Shown here: one piece after another, positions 7,954-15,451 of the stretch | Layout: every line of letters begins with the position of its first letter | How positions within the stretch are numbered: position 1 is the stretch's first letter | DNA from: an uncultured Bacteroidia bacterium | GTDB lineage: Bacteria; Bacteroidota; Bacteroidia; Bacteroidales; F082 | NCBI GenBank assembly: GCA_902769875.1 | Contig: CACXQV010000011.1 | Coordinates: 1-57,344, forward strand | Direction of reading: 5' to 3' | Length of the DNA stretch: 57,344 bases | Program-made: the position numbers and the translations under genes | Notes under the pieces: generated by a model | What the model saw: only the letters and a program-made list of their open reading frames with translations | Databases searched by the model: none | What the model was told of the DNA's origin: nothing

Positions 7954-8754
7954 ATGGATTTCAACACGATAAAAGTGCAGTTGGGCGAGAGCGTGGCTTG
8001 GGTCGGCCTCGACCGCCCAGAGGTGCGTAACGCCCTGAATGCCGAACTGATACGCGAGCTGACCGAGGTCTTTGACTGGTTGGATAAGCGCGACGACATC
8101 CGCGTTGTCGTCCTCAAAGGCAACGGCAAGGCGTTTTGTGCCGGTGCCGACCTCAATTATATGAAAGAGATGACCCAATTCAGCCACAACCAAAACATCG
8201 CCGATGCCGAAAAGCTGTCGAAGCTGTTTCAGACGATGCATTTCTGCAACAAGGCCATCATCGTCGAGGTGTATGGAGCCTGTGTTGGCGGAGCCAACGG
8301 CATTGTGGCTGCCGCCGACATCGTGATTGCCGAGCGCGAGACCAAGTTCGCCTTTTCGGAGGTGCGTTTGGGGCTCACTCCCGCCACCATTTCACCGTTT
8401 GTCGTGAACCGCATTGGGAGCACCCACGCCAAAGAGCTGATGCTCACGGGTCGGCGTTTCAGTGCTGCCGAAGCCAAGGAGTTCGGTCTGGTGAATGTCG
8501 TTGTCGACGAGGCTGAAATGCTTTCCGCCGAGCGTGAATACATCGACCATTTCCTTCACGCCTCGCCCGATGCCATCGCCGAGTGCAAAAACCTGATCCG
8601 TATGGTCACAGGCACCGATGACCGTTTCAATCCCGTTTTCCATCAAACCTCGCTCCTCATCGCTAATCAGCGCATTTCCAAGGCCGGTCAAGAAGGAATG
8701 GCGGCGTTTTTTGAGAAGCGGAAACCGAGTTGGGACAAGTTTTTTCAAAATTGA
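7954..8754 (+). CDS. Enoyl-CoA hydratase/isomerase family protein, methylglutaconyl-CoA hydratase-like
   Basis: The 266-residue crotonase-fold protein begins at MDFNTIKV. It has the oxyanion-hole region GKAFCAGADLNYMKEM (about 62-77) and GACVGGANGIVAAADI (about 110-125), followed by FAFSEVRLGLTPATISPFV with the catalytic-region Glu. The GADLNYMK and EVRLGLTPATISPFV segments resemble methylglutaconyl-CoA hydratases of leucine breakdown, but no other pathway gene is nearby, so the substrate is uncertain. The C-terminus QEGMAAFFEKRKPSW has a second, diverged version directly after the neighbouring ATPase gene (10017-10079). Confidence 0.85.
   Translation: MDFNTIKVQLGESVAWVGLDRPEVRNALNAELIRELTEVFDWLDKRDDIRVVVLKGNGKAFCAGADLNYMKEMTQFSHNQNIADAEKLSKLFQTMHFCNKAIIVEVYGACVGGANGIVAAADIVIAERETKFAFSEVRLGLTPATISPFVVNRIGSTHAKELMLTGRRFSAAEAKEFGLVNVVVDEAEMLSAEREYIDHFLHASPDAIAECKNLIRMVTGTDDRFNPVFHQTSLLIANQRISKAGQEGMAAFFEKRKPSWDKFFQN
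8686..8726. repeat. Left copy of the direct repeat flanking ATPase gene 1
   Basis: These 41 bases encode the hydratase C-terminus QEGMAAFFEKRKP and match 10020-10060 at about 36 of 41 positions by eye. The two copies bracket the ATPase gene at 8844-10016. Most differences leave the encoded residues alike. Confidence 0.85.
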
Positions 8755-8764
8755 CATAAAAAAG

Positions 8765-8816
8765 AATCAATTTTATCAAAAAATTGATTTTTATTGGTTG
8801 CAATTTTGTAATTTTG
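8765..8816 (+). promoter_or_regulatory. Hairpin plus -7 box upstream of ATPase gene 1
   Basis: An inverted repeat AATCAATTTT-ATCAA-AAAATTGATT spans 8765-8789. TAATTTTG (8809-8816), followed by CGG, matches the -7 box and lies 28 bases before the ATG. The hairpin could be the terminator of the hydratase gene or an operator. The same order of hairpin then -7 box is seen before the other two ATPase genes and abiEi. Confidence 0.55.
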
Positions 8817-8843
8817 CGGTCGAAACGATAAGGCAATGATGCT

Positions 8844-10016
8844 ATGGAAAGATTAATGCAACGCTATCAGGCCCAATTGGACAGGACAAAAACCGACTTT
8901 GTTCGCTATCTTCACGATGAAATCCGATGGGAAGCACGGCTTAACGCCATCCTTGGCGCAAGGGGTGTAGGAAAAACCACTTTGATGTTCCAACACATTT
9001 TGCTCAGCGGCGAGCGCGGCACCTCTCTCGTGGTGTTTGCCGACGACATCTATTTCTCAAAGCACACCTTGCTCGACATGGCCGACACATTCTACAAGAA
9101 CGGAGGCAAGCATCTTTATATTGATGAGGTACACAAGTACAAGCATTGGTCAACCGAGATAAAGAACATCTACGACCAACTTCCTGACTTGCAAATCGTT
9201 TACACAGGCTCGTCGATTCTCGACTTGGAGAAAGGCGGTGCCGACTTGTCGCGCCGACAATTGAAAAACTACATGCACGGGATGTCGTTTCGTGAATGGT
9301 TGCAGATGACAAAAGGCATAGTGGTGCAAAAGTACACACTTGATGATATTCTTTCGGCAAAGGTTGTTTTCCCTTATGCCAAACACCGGCCAATTCCTTT
9401 GTTCAAGGAGTATCTTAGAGGAGGTTTTTTCCCATTTTGCTGCGAGGAAGATTACTTTGAACGCCTGAATGCCGTTGTTGAGCAAACGCTTGAAACCGAC
9501 ATTCCCCAATTTGCAGGTCTCAGTGTCGGCGTGATGCACAAACTCAAGCAATTGATGCAAATCATTTCGCAAATATCTCCTTTCAAGCCCAATTACAGCG
9601 ACCTTGCCCGCGACATTTCCGTGGCTCGCAACGACTTGAAGGACTATCTTTATTATATGGAAAAGTCGGGCATGATACAAAGCCTGCCGTCACCTGCTTT
9701 TGGCATGACACGCTTGGCCAAAGTGGAGAAGATTTATTTGGACAACACCAATTTGATGTATGCGCTCATAGGCACGCCGCCCGATGTGGGCAACTTGCGC
9801 GAAACCTTCTTTTTCAACCAAATGCGAGTTCGCAACACGGTGACAGCCTCCGAGGTTTCGGACTTTTTGGTTGATGGTCATACCTTTGAAGTGGGAGGCC
9901 ACAAGAAAGGCCGTCGCCAGATTGTGGAAGTCCCCGACAGTTATGTGGTAAAGGATGATATTGAGTATGCAACCGCAGGCATTATTCCCCTTTGGATGTT
10001 CGGGTTGAATTACTAA
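8844..10016 (+). CDS. AAA-type ATP-binding protein (AAA_14-like), ATPase 1
   Basis: The 390-residue protein has a Walker A GARGVGKTT (38-46), a Walker B LYIDEV (91-96) and a sensor-like YTGSSI. The C-terminal part has a winged-helix-like stretch (about 230-300), then DFLVDGHTFEVGGHKKG (about 335-355). That motif resembles the degenerate nuclease-fold motif of AAA/DUF4143-type proteins, with Glu present but the usual ExK Lys missing. The family is widespread in Bacteroidota and archaea and its function is poorly known. The stop codon directly abuts a remnant of a hydratase 3' end, so the gene sits between two versions of that end. Confidence 0.85.
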   Translation: MERLMQRYQAQLDRTKTDFVRYLHDEIRWEARLNAILGARGVGKTTLMFQHILLSGERGTSLVVFADDIYFSKHTLLDMADTFYKNGGKHLYIDEVHKYKHWSTEIKNIYDQLPDLQIVYTGSSILDLEKGGADLSRRQLKNYMHGMSFREWLQMTKGIVVQKYTLDDILSAKVVFPYAKHRPIPLFKEYLRGGFFPFCCEEDYFERLNAVVEQTLETDIPQFAGLSVGVMHKLKQLMQIISQISPFKPNYSDLARDISVARNDLKDYLYYMEKSGMIQSLPSPAFGMTRLAKVEKIYLDNTNLMYALIGTPPDVGNLRETFFFNQMRVRNTVTASEVSDFLVDGHTFEVGGHKKGRRQIVEVPDSYVVKDDIEYATAGIIPLWMFGLNY

Positions 10017-10079
10017 GTCTGTCAGGAAGGAAAGGCAGCGTTTTTCGAGAAGCGGAAACCAGCGTGGGATTTGCTTTAA
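10017..10079 (+). pseudogene. Remnant of an enoyl-CoA hydratase 3' end
   Basis: Directly after the ATPase stop, in the same frame, these bases translate to VCQEGKAAFFEKRKPAWDLL and a TAA at 10077-10079. This matches the hydratase C-terminus (QEGMAAFFEKRKPSWD then KFFQN) at 14 of the first 16 positions from QEG and then diverges, as two related genes would. It has no start of its own. It is best read as the displaced original 3' end, or as an incoming one, of the hydratase gene at 7954-8754. Confidence 0.8.
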
Positions 10080-10129
10080 AACTGCTAAACAGGCCAAAAT
10101 TTTCGAAGTTTAGCAGGTTTGAAGTAAAA
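10073..10129. repeat. Hairpin-bearing direct repeat, left copy, ATPase gene 2
   Basis: These 57 bases match 11602-11658 with about five differences. They contain the inverted repeat CTGCTAAAC (10082-10090) and GTTTAGCAG (10108-10116) around a 17-base loop that includes AAAATTTT. The copy ends 31 bases before the ATPase start and overlaps the stop codon of the hydratase remnant. Confidence 0.9.
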
Positions 10130-10135
10130 AATGGC

Positions 10136-10143
10136 TATCTTTG
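10136..10143 (+). promoter_or_regulatory. -7 box of ATPase gene 2
   Basis: TATCTTTG followed by CGG matches TAnnTTTG and lies 17 bases before the ATG at 10161. It falls inside a possible upstream extension of the ORF to 10131, which argues for the start at 10161 (MLIGRDREKK). It lies 19 bases after the hairpin. Confidence 0.65.
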
Positions 10144-10160
10144 CGGCAAAATTCAACGCA

Positions 10161-11579
10161 ATGCTGATAGGAAGAGACAGGGAAAAAAAGGAGCTGCTTG
10201 AGGCTTTTGAGTCGGAGTATTCCCAATTTGCAGCCGTGTATGGTCGCAGAAGGGTAGGAAAGACTTTCTTGATACGCGAGACCTTTAGCTACAAGTTCAC
10301 CTTCGAACATTCCGGGGTGGCCAATGGCAACAACAGGAAGCAGTTGCGGGCTTTCCGCGATTCGCTCGTTGAGGCGGGTATGGAGAAAATGCCCGTTCCA
10401 GCCAATTGGATGGATGCTTTCGGGTTGCTGAGGCAGTTTATCAAACAGTCTTCGGATGCTAAGAAGGTCATTTTCATTGACGAAATCCCGTGGATGGACA
10501 CTCCACGTTCCGATTTTCTTTCGGCTTTGGAATATTTTTGGAACGCTTTCGCGTCGGCGCGAAAAGATGTGCTGCTCATCATTTGCGGCAGTGCCACTTC
10601 TTGGATAATTAATAAAGTGCTGAAAAACCACGGCGGTTTGCACAATCGCGTGACTTGCAGGATTCCTTTGCAGCCGTTCACGCTTTGCGAATGTGAGCAA
10701 TACGTGAAAAGCCGCAACATCGGTTTGTCGCGATACGACCTTTTGGAACTCTATATGGTGTTTGGCGGCGTGCCTTTCTATTGGTCGTTGCTTGAACGCG
10801 GCGAAAGCGTAGCGCAAAGCATTGATAGAATGGTGTTTTCGTCCAGCGGAAAATTGCACGATGAGTTTTACGAACTTTATGATTCGTTGTTTAAAACGCC
10901 GGAACAATATATCAGCGTCGTCACGGCATTGGGCGAGGCTGGGGCAGGCTTGAATCGGGAGGAATTGGTGGCTCGTTGTGGCCTTGACGGCAATGGCAAG
11001 ACGACGCGGATTCTCAACGATTTGCAAGAGTGCGGATTCATCAAGAAGATTCCCACTTTTGGCTTGAAGAACAGGGCAACGTACAAACTGATAGACAATT
11101 ACACCTTGTTTTATATGAAGTTCGTCAAGGAAAACGAGTCCAACGACGAGCGGTTTTGGTCGCACAGTTACCTTTCGTCCGTCCGTACTTCGTGGGTGGG
11201 GTTGGCTTTCGAGAGGGTGTGTTTCCAGCACATTCCGCAGATAAAGAAGGCACTCGGCATCAGCGGCGTGGTGACCAACGTCTATGCTTGGCGCATTGGC
11301 CCGACTGCCGACGGCGAGGCTGGAGCGCAAATTGATATGCTCATCGACCGTGCCGACAATATGGTGAACCTCTGCGAAATGAAGTTCTCGAAAAATGAAT
11401 ACACGGTGACCTCGGATGATGCCGACAGCCTGCACCACAAGGCCAAACGTTTTGCGGAAAGTGTCGGCAAGGGCAAATCCATCAGCCTGACTATGATTAC
11501 CGTGAATGGCATCGCCCATACAGGACATTGGGGCGACATCCACAACACAATCACTGCGGAGGATTTGTTTGAGAGATAA
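10161..11579 (+). CDS. AAA ATPase with C-terminal nuclease-like domain (ATPase_2/DUF234 type), ATPase 2
   Basis: The 472-residue protein starts MLIGRDREKK, the usual beginning of this family. Walker A is GRRRVGKT (28-35), Walker B is VIFIDE (103-108) and a sensor-like CGSATSWI follows. A winged-helix region lies at about 240-310. The C-terminal domain has GAQIDMLIDR and then CEMKFSK about 15 residues later, the D...ExK pattern of PD-(D/E)XK nuclease folds (D about 391, E about 406, K about 408). It is closely related along its length to ATPase 3 at 19183-20601. It is bracketed by a hairpin repeat not found elsewhere in the window. The biological role is unknown. Confidence 0.88.
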   Translation: MLIGRDREKKELLEAFESEYSQFAAVYGRRRVGKTFLIRETFSYKFTFEHSGVANGNNRKQLRAFRDSLVEAGMEKMPVPANWMDAFGLLRQFIKQSSDAKKVIFIDEIPWMDTPRSDFLSALEYFWNAFASARKDVLLIICGSATSWIINKVLKNHGGLHNRVTCRIPLQPFTLCECEQYVKSRNIGLSRYDLLELYMVFGGVPFYWSLLERGESVAQSIDRMVFSSSGKLHDEFYELYDSLFKTPEQYISVVTALGEAGAGLNREELVARCGLDGNGKTTRILNDLQECGFIKKIPTFGLKNRATYKLIDNYTLFYMKFVKENESNDERFWSHSYLSSVRTSWVGLAFERVCFQHIPQIKKALGISGVVTNVYAWRIGPTADGEAGAQIDMLIDRADNMVNLCEMKFSKNEYTVTSDDADSLHHKAKRFAESVGKGKSISLTMITVNGIAHTGHWGDIHNTITAEDLFER

Positions 11580-11601
11580 AGCGTATTTTGGAAGTAAAAA
11601 T

Positions 11602-11658
11602 GCTCTAAAACTGCTAAACAGGCCAAAATTTTTGAAGTTTAGCAGGTTTGGAGCGAAA
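11602..11658. repeat. Hairpin-bearing direct repeat, right copy, ATPase gene 2
   Basis: This is the second copy of 10073-10129, at an offset of 1529 bases, and starts 23 bases after the ATPase stop. Both hairpin arms (CTGCTAAAC and GTTTAGCAG) are intact; the changes lie in the loop and outer flanks. It may also act as a terminator. The 83 bases to 11741 hold nothing else recognised. Confidence 0.9.
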
Positions 11659-11741
11659 TTGTCCTTTCGCAAGGAACAAAAGAGCATTAATCACTCCAAA
11701 TATTCCACTTCATACATCATAGTGGAAGCCTCCTCACCTTG

Positions 11742-12614
11742 TTATTTTAGCTTTACTAAATTAAAGAGGTATTCTTCAAGTAATTCTAATCGAATGTCTT
11801 TTTTTAGAATCCTTTTATCCTTGTCCAAAAGATAAAGACTCGATGATTCCAAAAAATAATAGAGTTTTTCCTTGTTGATTTTCCCATCTCTGTCAAAGCC
11901 ATTCAACCATTTTTGAGGATAACTGGTATTACTCCATAATTCATACTCATCGTAGGGACATACTGAAAACACAGTTAATTTGCCATTATCAACCATCTTA
12001 TTGATAGTCTCTGAATTGGACAACTTTTCTTTGTTTTCAACACAAATGCTGCAATTCGGATTGTGGAAAAACAAGAGAACATAGTCTGCTTTAATATTAT
12101 ACAACTCAACGGGATTGTTGTTTCTGTCCACAACAATAAAATCGGTTGCCGCATCTCCAATTCTATTTGTGCTGATTATTTCCTTTTCCAACAAAAAAAC
12201 GCTTTTCTTGGATTCTGGAATGCGTTCATTAGCGAGAACAAATTCTGCGACAGCCAAATATCGCTCGTAATCGCAATAATAGGAATCAGGATTCATCAAA
12301 TACATCCTATAGGTGTCGATATACAGAGAAAAAATTTGGTTGTTTCTTGACGCATTATTTAAAGTTTGGAAAATCGACTCGTTTGAAACGGGATATGGTA
12401 CATCTTTGAGGTAGGCGAAATATTCAAGCATAATATCGCCTTCGATAAAAATGTATGGGTCTTCAAAATCATAATTGTCCCAATAATGAAGTATGAAAAA
12501 CTCCAACCTTTCATTCTCGTCTTCAATAGTGTCAGGAATATGAGGATGCACAAAACTTTGTGAAGCCTCAGAAAGCGAAGCGAGCAGGAGAAGCAGTATT
12601 ATTGTCTTTCTCAT
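11742..12614 (-). CDS. Secreted DUF5106/thioredoxin-like protein
   Basis: From MRKTIILLL at 12614 the product has 290 residues. A signal peptide (about 1-18) is followed by a region with FFILHYWDNYDFEDPYIF that resembles DUF5106. A thioredoxin-like C-terminal domain has NPNCSICVENK, with a CSIC redox pair at about residue 195. The likely place is the periplasm, in disulfide exchange or as a tethered thioredoxin-like protein. The start codon overlaps the stop of the upstream gene by one base (TGATG), showing translational coupling. An ORF extension to 12677 is rejected because it overlaps that gene. Confidence 0.75.
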   Translation of the reverse strand: MRKTIILLLLLASLSEASQSFVHPHIPDTIEDENERLEFFILHYWDNYDFEDPYIFIEGDIMLEYFAYLKDVPYPVSNESIFQTLNNASRNNQIFSLYIDTYRMYLMNPDSYYCDYERYLAVAEFVLANERIPESKKSVFLLEKEIISTNRIGDAATDFIVVDRNNNPVELYNIKADYVLLFFHNPNCSICVENKEKLSNSETINKMVDNGKLTVFSVCPYDEYELWSNTSYPQKWLNGFDRDGKINKEKLYYFLESSSLYLLDKDKRILKKDIRLELLEEYLFNLVKLK

Positions 12615-13390
12615 CAACGCATATATGTGTAGCCCACAATTATAGCACTTTTTGTCACCTTGTTGTATTGATAACAAACATCTAAACAGCTTTTTCCCAA
12701 GATGGGAATGCTCATACCTACTGAAACAGGTATCGTAAAAGAGGATTCTCCATTACTTGATGCATAGGACAGGCCCATTCCTACAAACGGATTGACGGCT
12801 TTACCTTTCAGAACATAGCCTCTGGTGTCAACACCAATGGAACCATTGAAAAAATCCTCATTTATATTATCTGATATACTTACGATTTTATTATATCCAA
12901 TCAAGCCATTCAAGGCCAAATCCCACCTGTCATTTAGGAGGTAGCAGCCAATCCTACCATAGCCAGAAAAGGTGATTGTTGTTGGCGAAGATTTTGGGAC
13001 AGCCATTCCAAAAGCACCGCTAATATTAAAAAACCATGGGTGTTGGAGGCTTCTACTTTTACTTGGCGTATGGACTGGAGTCAACGTTGACGAGGGCTTG
13101 TCCATGTTCCATGAATCTACCAATTTCACCGAGCCATTTGTCTTTTGCCACAACTCGCCGCTATGACCATTAATTACATAAAAGTGTTTGACATTGAGTT
13201 CCTTTGTTTCTCTTTCAATCAAGGTGTTTTTTCCAATTTCAGATAGCTGTCCGTATGTTAATGGATTCACATATAAGTATACAATTTCCTTGTGTTCCAT
13301 AATCTGAACTACATAATTGTCCGTTGTTTGCGATCTCGCGCTTGTTAGTGCCGCGACAAACAAACACATTATCAATATTGCCTTTCTCAT
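12614..13390 (-). CDS. Secreted protein with C-terminal outer-membrane barrel-like domain
   Basis: This 258-residue protein has a signal peptide ending SARSQ (about residue 21). After about 100 residues without a recognised domain there is a barrel-like region (about 115-258) with alternating strands and GYGRIGCY, GMGLSYAS and VGYTYMR, typical of small outer-membrane barrels. The family is not recognised. It is the second gene from the 3' end of an AT-rich minus-strand operon of secreted proteins. Confidence 0.68.
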   Translation of the reverse strand: MRKAILIMCLFVAALTSARSQTTDNYVVQIMEHKEIVYLYVNPLTYGQLSEIGKNTLIERETKELNVKHFYVINGHSGELWQKTNGSVKLVDSWNMDKPSSTLTPVHTPSKSRSLQHPWFFNISGAFGMAVPKSSPTTITFSGYGRIGCYLLNDRWDLALNGLIGYNKIVSISDNINEDFFNGSIGVDTRGYVLKGKAVNPFVGMGLSYASSNGESSFTIPVSVGMSIPILGKSCLDVCYQYNKVTKSAIIVGYTYMR

Positions 13391-13410
13391 ATCATTTTGT
13401 TTTAGTTGGA

Positions 13411-14598
13411 TTAAAAATAGCGGGTGAAGCCAACCGAAAGGGTCGTCCTCATTTCCTTATTCCTGAAATAGTAATACACGTTATACAAAATGTCAAAGGA
13501 AGAATTCCCTCCCGAAATAGGAATTGACCATCCCACTCTTGCTCCAAGTCCAACATCAAATCCGTTGGAGTATTGGGTAGAGATAGTGGCACCAATCAAC
13601 TCGTATTTGTCTATTTTTAAATTTATCGACACATCTCCCACCAATGTCGACACATCGTCAAATCTTGAATACCCCAAATTCACGGAAAAGTTGGTAGTAG
13701 GACTTGTGTAAATGCCATACATAACATTAAATGCCAATGATTTATTGACATAAGACAGGCCTGTGTAAATGAAACTTTTTCTTGTGTCTGCTTGCACACT
13801 AACATCTTTTGAATTCGCCAACAGAATTGATGAGTTATGTTCTATGGCATTTTCAGACTTTAGCTTTTCCAAATGTTTGTCATAAGCTCCAAGAGGATCT
13901 ATCTTAAGTTTTTCCTTCCCCATCTTTTCAATACCTTTTTGAAGATATTCTATCGCTGCCTTTTTAAACCCAAGATTCTCCAACAAAGCGGATAGCCCAA
14001 TGCAAGGCAAATATTGGTCAGGGTAGGTCTCGGTGAGTTCCAAGAACAGTATCATTGATTGAATGAATTGATGATGATTGGCCAATTTGTTAGCTCTTTG
14101 TAATGCCGTACCCAAATCATCTATATTGATGGTTGCTCGACATTTGTATTTCTCTGCAAACGACAAATACTGTCCAGAAATCCAACTCGGCGCAAATGAT
14201 TTCTTATCGTATGAGAAACTCCAGAATAAATGTGCTATGGAATCGTACTCCATAAGCCTAAAGACTTGTGATGTGTAGAATAACACGTCTTTATCAGCTT
14301 GGCCACTTGCAAGGATCTTGTCAAGATTCATGATGGCACCATCATAACAACCAGTCAAGGCGAGAGCATACGCATATTCCGCACTCACCGTTTTGTTGTC
14401 ATTGTTTTTTACCAGAGCTGCATATTTCACGATGGCATCAGGAAACTGTTCATTACACACATCCCTTCTTGCCTCATTAAGCTGCTTTTGCAATGATGAA
14501 TCCGTGTAAACATATTGAGCTGTGCTTGTGAGAGGTTTAAGCAATAACAACGCACACCCTACAAACAATACGATTCGTTTAGTGTTTTTCATCTTCAT
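13411..14598 (-). CDS. Secreted TPR-like protein with C-terminal barrel-like domain
   Basis: The 395-residue protein has a signal peptide ending STAQ (about 28). A helical repeat region (about 40-235) looks like TPR/Sel1-type repeats (FPDAIVKYAALVKNN, KKAAIEYLQKGIEKMG). The C-terminal region (about 270-395) alternates strands and ends VGFTRYF, like an outer-membrane barrel. The two-part layout matches the neighbouring gene and suggests a periplasmic helical scaffold tethered to the outer membrane. Two ATGs (14598 and 14592) are possible; either overlaps the upstream gene's end by 14-20 bases. Confidence 0.65.
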   Translation of the reverse strand: MKMKNTKRIVLFVGCALLLLKPLTSTAQYVYTDSSLQKQLNEARRDVCNEQFPDAIVKYAALVKNNDNKTVSAEYAYALALTGCYDGAIMNLDKILASGQADKDVLFYTSQVFRLMEYDSIAHLFWSFSYDKKSFAPSWISGQYLSFAEKYKCRATINIDDLGTALQRANKLANHHQFIQSMILFLELTETYPDQYLPCIGLSALLENLGFKKAAIEYLQKGIEKMGKEKLKIDPLGAYDKHLEKLKSENAIEHNSSILLANSKDVSVQADTRKSFIYTGLSYVNKSLAFNVMYGIYTSPTTNFSVNLGYSRFDDVSTLVGDVSINLKIDKYELIGATISTQYSNGFDVGLGARVGWSIPISGGNSSFDILYNVYYYFRNKEMRTTLSVGFTRYF

Positions 14599-15445
14599 TC
14601 TTGTTTACTTCGTTCACAACCTCATCCAAAAGAGTCTGATATTGGTTGGCATGGTCAATTACTGAAAGCAAGCCGTTTCTAAACAACAGATAAAGACGGT
14701 TATCGACCAACATCACTTGTTTAATGTCTCCCAGCAAGAAAGGATATGATTTGCCAGGAAGCCCCAAATAATAGCAGGCTTTTTCCGTGGAAAAGAAAGC
14801 CCCCTCAGAAAAGAAATCGATAGATTGCACTCGTGAATCGGCAACCTCGACCAAAGTTTGGATTTCGTCTGATACAAAATATATCATTTCGCCAGAAGAA
14901 AGAAAAGCTTCCCGGCCCGATCCCACAAAACAATCAATATGAAACGGCACTGCAAACAGTTTTGTGAACTTTTCAGTCGCCAAGTCGAAAAGATACGCGA
15001 AACTTGAATCCTGTTCGTGTTTGATGTAGTAGAAAGAGTCGTTATTTGCAGGATATATTTTGAACTTCTCTTCTTTTCGTTCAAAGAGTTTTTCCACTTT
15101 CTTGCCATCGTAGCTTCTGACAACATTGCCTTGTCTCAACAATAGCATGTTGTCTATGACAAAAGACTCGTCGGGGTTCTGGATTTCGATGGGCAAACCA
15201 AAAACCACAGGTGTTTTCACCTCATCATCGGACAGCAATAGCATAGCACCATCAGCCATCAAGAAAGGGTATTTGAAATTGTTTCCATAAACCAGTTGCG
15301 AATACTTTGTTGTTCTCGATGGCTGCGAAATGACCATATACGAGCAACTGTCGGGGATGAAGCCTTTATAGTTGCTTTGTGAAACAGCCTGCATTTGCAT
15401 CATGACGCAGCCAAGAATAGCCAAGAATAATTCTTTCAGTTTCAT
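14579..15445 (-). CDS. Secreted protein, beta-propeller-like, unknown function
   Basis: I do not recognise a family. The 288-residue product has a signal peptide (MKLKELFLAILG to VSQS, about 23 residues). It is then strand-rich with repeating short units such as VIDNMLLLRQGNVVRSYDGK, FYYIKHEQ and MIYFVSDEIQTLVEVADS, suggesting a beta-propeller. It overlaps the next gene and follows the previous one by 6 bases, so it belongs to the AT-rich operon. A periplasmic or surface binding role is only a guess. Confidence 0.6.
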   Translation of the reverse strand: MKLKELFLAILGCVMMQMQAVSQSNYKGFIPDSCSYMVISQPSRTTKYSQLVYGNNFKYPFLMADGAMLLLSDDEVKTPVVFGLPIEIQNPDESFVIDNMLLLRQGNVVRSYDGKKVEKLFERKEEKFKIYPANNDSFYYIKHEQDSSFAYLFDLATEKFTKLFAVPFHIDCFVGSGREAFLSSGEMIYFVSDEIQTLVEVADSRVQSIDFFSEGAFFSTEKACYYLGLPGKSYPFLLGDIKQVMLVDNRLYLLFRNGLLSVIDHANQYQTLLDEVVNEVNKNEDEKH

Positions 15446-15451
15446 AGCATT

